64,000 bases of DNA, taken from positions 53,039,136-53,103,135 of the forward strand of contig JASWHV010000004.1 of assembly GCA_030760725.1 (NCBI GenBank), read 5' to 3'. Both the position numbers and the translations under genes were made by a program. The notes beneath the pieces are model-generated. The model saw nothing but the letters and a program-made list of their open reading frames with translations. It had not been told where the DNA came from and made no database searches. Position 1 is the first letter of the stretch. The number at the start of each line of letters is the position of its first letter. Shown here piece after piece: positions 59,876-64,000 of the stretch. The DNA is from Neostapfia colusana (lineage: Eukaryota; Streptophyta; Magnoliopsida; Poales; Poaceae).

Positions 59876-60018
59876 GTTCATGGAGACCCCCGGGCAACGC
59901 CTGTGACGGAAAGATAATTGCATAGTGCTTCACTATTTGTCATCACATGTATGAGAAAATGATCCTGTCATACATGTGATATTCACTTGGTTGTTCTTCG
60001 GAAAAACCGGGTGTGACA

Positions 60019-60093
60019 ATTTAACTCCTTACTGGTTCAACACTTTAAATAAAAAGGTGAACCTCATGTAGGATGTTCATCCATATATTACCT
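60019..60093 (-). mobile_element. LTR A4, last segment
   Basis: After the ATTTA duplication the family-A sequence resumes (AACTCCTTACTGGTTCAACAC, compare 18,959) and continues to about 60,093, where similarity to A1 is lost some 100 bp before the expected LTR start. Confidence 0.75.
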
Positions 60094-60739
60094 TCATGTG
60101 AGGATTACTCACGAAGCATATTATATTTTTCCCAGTTTATTACTACGTCACGACTCAGTGTACCAGTTTGCTCACTACCGCGAGTGACGGTGATTGCAAT
60201 AAAAAACACCCGGCTGACACGACACGTACGCTCGTACTCGACGTTGCACACAGCAACCATCACTGATGTCGTACGTGGCAACCTTTCACACGACACCCAA
60301 ATGTCGAGCAGGTCCCACCGACTGGGATTAAGTCTCATCACGGGAAACCCTCATAGAGCCAACTTCTCTATCCTTTCAGCATCTGCATCAGACGGTGGGG
60401 TATGCCTCGACACCTAGATTAACATGTTACATCGGTTTCCTGGGTCCCATATAGCCAGTATGCATCCGGTACACATCTCAAACTTATCCTGCGGGGCCGC
60501 ACACGAGAACGGGCCTTAATCGACTCTAACATAGACTAGGTTCACAGGACCACGTCCTTGAGCCTTCCATCCAATGTCCGGTCTCCATTCCCCACCATGA
60601 GGATCAATTCCCAACTCTTCCGATTGATCCCCCTTAATCCCGATTCACGTGTAGGAAACTGCCTACTCGAGTTATGCCTCTTTTAAAGCACTTCTATTAA
60701 CTAGAGATCAGCAGTTATAATCAATTGATAACCTACTCT
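60094..60739 (-). mobile_element. LTR fragment H, minus strand
   Basis: It contains the LTR blocks TACGTCACGACT, CGTACGTGGCAACC, GGTTTCCTGGGTCCCATATAG and GGGGCCGCACACG, found in the same order in the family A and C LTRs (for example 26,765-27,150). Divergence from both suggests a third family. Junctions on both sides are approximate. Confidence 0.6.
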
Positions 60740-63508
60740 ATATTAAAATCCATGGTTTTTTGGGCTAGGGTTACGGTTCTTCGAAATTTTCCGGTCACAG
60801 ACGATATTGGGCCTAGGTCGATGGTCAGTGGAGGAGTAGGGGCTGTAGGAGCTCATATTCATGGCCATTTCCATGGCCATCCGAGCTCATATTCGTGCTC
60901 AGCATGCCACAGCGGAGCTGTAGGAGCAAACAGTTTGAAGAATAAGGCCTTGAGTAGCCCGGGCGACATCGCCAGAGTAGAGAGAACCACTGTCACCGTC
61001 GTGGGCATGGTTCCGGCCATCGCCGAGCTCCGCTGAGGGCACCAGCGTGTTCCTCGAGCCAAGTTAGGCCCAGACGGCGAGAAACATCGAATGTCGTGCA
61101 GTGAAACGGCTGGCGGCGAGAACTCCGGTGAGCCACCTCCGCGGGAGTCGCGGGATGGCGCGAGGTAGACGAAGGGGGCCGGGTCCACCGGTCAGCCTCT
61201 GTTCGCGCACGGGGATCCATTTGTGGCCAGGATTCGGTGCGGCAGTGCGGGTAAAACCCCGTGGACCGCGGTGTGGCCGTATTCTCAGTGGGCCGGTTTA
61301 AGGAGTGGACCCCACCCGCAGAGTTTAAACATTTTGGGAATTTCCAGTTTTAGTGCAAACATCAAATGCACATAACTTTCTCTAGGAAGCTCCAAATTCA
61401 GTGAACTAAAATTTTCTGAACTCAACATTTTGAGTACTTTCGAGCAATACAAATTTCAGCTCATGAAACTTAATTGTTTTCCAGATTTAAATCCCTAAAA
61501 TTCAAACTGTTGGGAATTTTATCTGGAGAATTACTTTATGAAAAATTCTGAAATTTGGCTGAGAGGTTCCTTGGAAAATCCTTGAGTCTCAGTAAAAGTT
61601 TCAGACTCATCCAAGTTCATTTAGTCCCTCTAATGGTGTGATTAAGTGAACTGCCCTGAGAAAATAGAAAAATGTACAGAAACATTTTTCAGATTCTCAA
61701 ATCTTGTTTGGGGCACAACTTCCTCTAGAATTCTTCAACTGACATGAAACAAAGTCCATTAGAACCATCTTAAATTCTAGTTTCCAGAAAGTAATGGTTG
61801 GAGCCATGAAAATCCCTAGAATTACTTAGAGGCTCAAATATTGACCAAATAGACTTTTATTTGTACAAAGCTCAAATGAACTTTATTTCAAATGAAACTT
61901 GGTCAAGACTCTGGTTAGGACCATAACAAGCCACCATAAAAATTTCAGAGCCAAAGGGGGAGGGTAAGCTAGAGTTATAGTAATTAATTGTTCAAGTTTA
62001 CACATTGCATTTGAATTAATATGTAGTATCTCGTTAAACGTGTAGTCGCTGAAGGTGAGGAGACTCCTGAATTTCTCGACTTCCTTCTTCCGGACGAAGA
62101 CCTAAACCCTGACCAGCAGCAACAAAGCAAGCCCCGGTTTGCATTAACCCTTTTACAAAGTTTGCTTTGTTTACATGTCTAGTGTGAGGTATGAATGTGC
62201 ATTAGGTGTAGGATGGATGGAACCCTCACTTGCATAACCAGAATTTTTCCTACAAGAGTGAGGGTAGTGTCTAAGTCCTTGAGTAGACAGTCTATGCTCA
62301 ATGATTCATAGGACTTCGGTACAAGTCGAGTAGTTGGAATCTACACGCGAGTTAGGCTCGGGACACACGGGATTGGTTCAAGTGAGGTGAGATCACTTTA
62401 GAAATGAAAATGAGACTAGGCAGGGGCTAGGGCGCAGCAAGAGGAAGTCTTGTGTGCGCAGCCCTGTCCGCGTCGATTGAGGACCGATCCATGTGCGGCC
62501 GTGCTAAGCAAGTATTGAATGTAACAAAGGCATATCGGATATATGGGCCCCGATAAACCGACGTAACCTAAACCTCCGGGCGTCGAGGCATAGCACACCG
62601 ATTTATAGGTCTAGGTTGAGGACATCAAGGTGGAAATCTGCTAACGGGCATAGAGAGATGCTCCGTGTAGGGAACCTCCTGTCCGTTTCAGTGCGACCGG
62701 TTCGACATTTGGGCTGTTGGGTGAAAGGTTGTCCCGTACGACATCGAGTGAGCATGCTGTGCAGCTCCACGGGTGGGCGTACGTGACGTGCTCTTCGGGT
62801 ATCCCTGCAGGTGTATATCGAGTCGATTCGCCGTCCCTCGCGGTGACGAGTACCGCTTGATCACTGCGTCGTAACGTAGATAATTTATAGAATGTTATGA
62901 TTCAATTCTGCTGTATGATATAATTGTATTGTTACATGTGTGCCACCAAATATTGCTTACTAAATTTCAGATTCATGAACTGTTAACTTGTGGCTAAAAG
63001 ATGAACTAAGAATAAACTATAGGTGTGTCCGTTTGCTGAAATTTTACCATCCCATGTTCATTGTACCCTACATGTAGAGTTTCATGCCTAGGTGAGTCGG
63101 TTAAGTCTTGTTGAGTCATAATGCTCACGGTTGCTGCTTAAGTGTTTTTCAGGTGAGGAGCCAGCCACGGACTCGGGTTACGAGTCCACCGGCGAGGGTT
63201 ACCCTCCGTCGGGAACCACGGCTGAGTGGGAGCCGTACACGCCGCGCTGATCTGAGGAGTGCAGCTAGTGTGGGTTGCCCTAGGGCTGGGCAACCGACTT
63301 TTGCTAGATAGGCGGGCGTGAGTTGTACAAATTAGACTTCTGCTGTGTGATAAAGACATTAGTTAGTAACTGAACAAGTGTACTACTTTGCACATCTCAG
63401 TTTGTTTTCTATGTAATACAATGTATCCTTATGATGTGTGCTGTCGGGTGTCGCATCGTGCGGCACCACCCTCTGCGATCTTGGATGAGCGGATCCCGAT
63501 CCGCCACA
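60740..63508 (+). mobile_element. LTR 'I', plus strand, 5'-truncated
   Basis: It ends GATCCGCCACA at 63,508 and is collinear with the 4045 bp LTR from about 39,520 onward (GAGGTAGACGAAGGGGGCCGGG; GCAAGCCCCGGTTTGCATTAACC; ACGTGACG-GGGTA-CCTGCAGGTGTA). No LTR start or promoter is visible, so about 1.5 kb is missing at its left. It separates fragment H from sequence at 63,509 that continues a minus-strand LTR. Confidence 0.75.
62046..63250 (+). CDS. Predicted LTR microprotein exons, LTR I copy
   Basis: Block A (62,046-62,126) is exactly as long as that of the full-length element (81 nt, 26 full codons). It shares A-x-x-E-E-x-P-E-x-L-D-F and P-x-E-x-L-x-x-D-Q with it, several differences being at third codon positions, and it is followed by the same GCAAGCCCCGG donor context. 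Block B (63,153-63,250) follows GTGTTTTTCAG, joins in the same phase, and reads 31 codons ending EWEPYTPR before TGA. Two diverged LTRs thus preserve frame, length and C-terminal motif. The ATG exon region is missing here. Confidence 0.45.
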
Positions 63509-64000
63509 ACCTCTGTTGTGCTAGGAACCTAAGAGAAACTAAAGCTTCCTTAGAAGTTGGATTATAAACTAACCAATTCTCTACTAATGAACATATATGG
63601 TGAGCTGAGAAGATGTGAAGGAAATTGAAGATACAGAACTCCAATGACTTCAAAATCTTTACAGCATGTACCATTCTAGCCAGAGGTTTAGCTTGCCATA
63701 TTGCAGCTAATGTGGAAAGAATCTGTGTCCTCTAAAATTCCTCCAATACTCTTATGTATTTTCCCTCATACATAAGCATGGAGAACAAGGACAGGGAGCT
63801 ATATTGCTCAACTTGAGCTGAAACTTTACATGTGAGTTTCTGGTCACATGAAAGTTCTCAGGACCAAAAATGAACACTTTTCATTGGGTGTTTTATCCAG
63901 AATAATTCCCTAAGAAATTAAGCAAAAAGGAATTAATTCTGAAGTAATTCTCATGTTCATGCCCAACTTAGTGAAATACAATTTCAATTATAGTTCATAG
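63509..64000 (-). mobile_element. Minus-strand LTR fragment at the right edge (probably H continued)
   Basis: It matches the C LTR at 27,730-28,220 (GAACACTTTTCATTGGGTGTTTT and AATACAATTTCAATTATAGTTCATAG) and family A more weakly, and runs off the window. Confidence 0.7.

Larger units (their letters stand above)
56685..60018 (+). mobile_element. Solo LTR 'G', 3334 bp
   Basis: It runs from TGTAACACCC to GGGTGTGACA (a near-perfect terminal inverted repeat) and is flanked by ATTTA on both sides (56,680-56,684 and 60,019-60,023). No internal region or second LTR is present, so it arose by LTR-LTR recombination. Its 3' half resembles the LTR of element F. A clear TATA box (TATAAAAA, 57,089-57,096) lies about 400 bp from the start, and a strong donor-like CCGAG/GTAAGA at 57,364. 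Confidence 0.95.

Noticed and set aside
60863..60882. ATGGCCATTTCCATGGCCAT near-palindrome in LTR I
   Set aside because: It is short and unique to this degraded LTR, with no sign of a regulatory role.

Overview
The window looks like repeat-rich chromatin of a plant, most probably a grass. It is built almost entirely from nested Ty3/gypsy LTR retrotransposons of the chromovirus type: tRNA-iMet primer sites, gag-PR-RT-RNaseH-IN-chromodomain order, and unusually long LTRs of 3.3 to 4.7 kb. I see no convincing host gene, tRNA, rRNA or CRISPR array. The species cannot be named from the sequence alone.

Layout, left to right. 1-1297: minus-strand LTR 'D' inserted in a decayed plus-strand element 'E' (integrase-chromodomain 1298-2640, 3' LTR from 2707 to about 4105). 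About 4106-12044: two family-A LTRs in inverted orientation (A3 plus, A2 minus), a 7.9 kb imperfect palindrome. 12045-12724: about 680 bp that match nothing else here, with a CT microsatellite. 12725-19131: minus-strand element A (gag fragment, leader, primer site, 4320 bp LTR), inserted in the 3' LTR of minus-strand element C (19132-30810; 4722 bp 5' LTR, broken pol). C in turn sits in the 5' LTR of plus-strand element F (30811-36350; extra ORF0, dead pol). Another LTR fragment (A') interrupts F in its integrase. 37117-60093 is a family-A LTR (A4) split by two clean insertions: a full-length element at 38052-53485 and a 3334 bp solo LTR at 56685-60018. The right end holds LTR fragments H (minus) and I (plus).

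The centrepiece is the 15,434 bp element at 38052-53485. It has 4045 bp LTRs in which I saw no differences, a perfect 5 bp target duplication (GTCCG), primer site, polypurine tract, an uninterrupted 1518-codon gag-pol with all catalytic motifs, and an extra 314-codon ORF0 upstream of gag. It looks recently inserted and possibly autonomous. ORF0 and gag each begin directly after a splice-acceptor-like sequence, which suggests spliced subgenomic RNAs.

The most unusual observation is inside the LTRs. Four different LTRs (the full-length element, solo LTR G, LTR F and LTR I) carry two short open exon-like blocks in the same relative place and with the same splice phases (2 nt in, 1 nt out, then 2 nt in to a stop). 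They encode acidic, Gln/Glu-rich peptide, with a GC-type donor (GCAAGY) after the first block in three of four and poly(A) signals downstream of the second. In the full-length element an upstream ATG exon fits in phase, giving a predicted 67-residue product. The LTR may therefore be a small intron-containing gene of its own. A leader segment of about 120 nt, almost invariant between otherwise diverged families, is a second candidate functional element.
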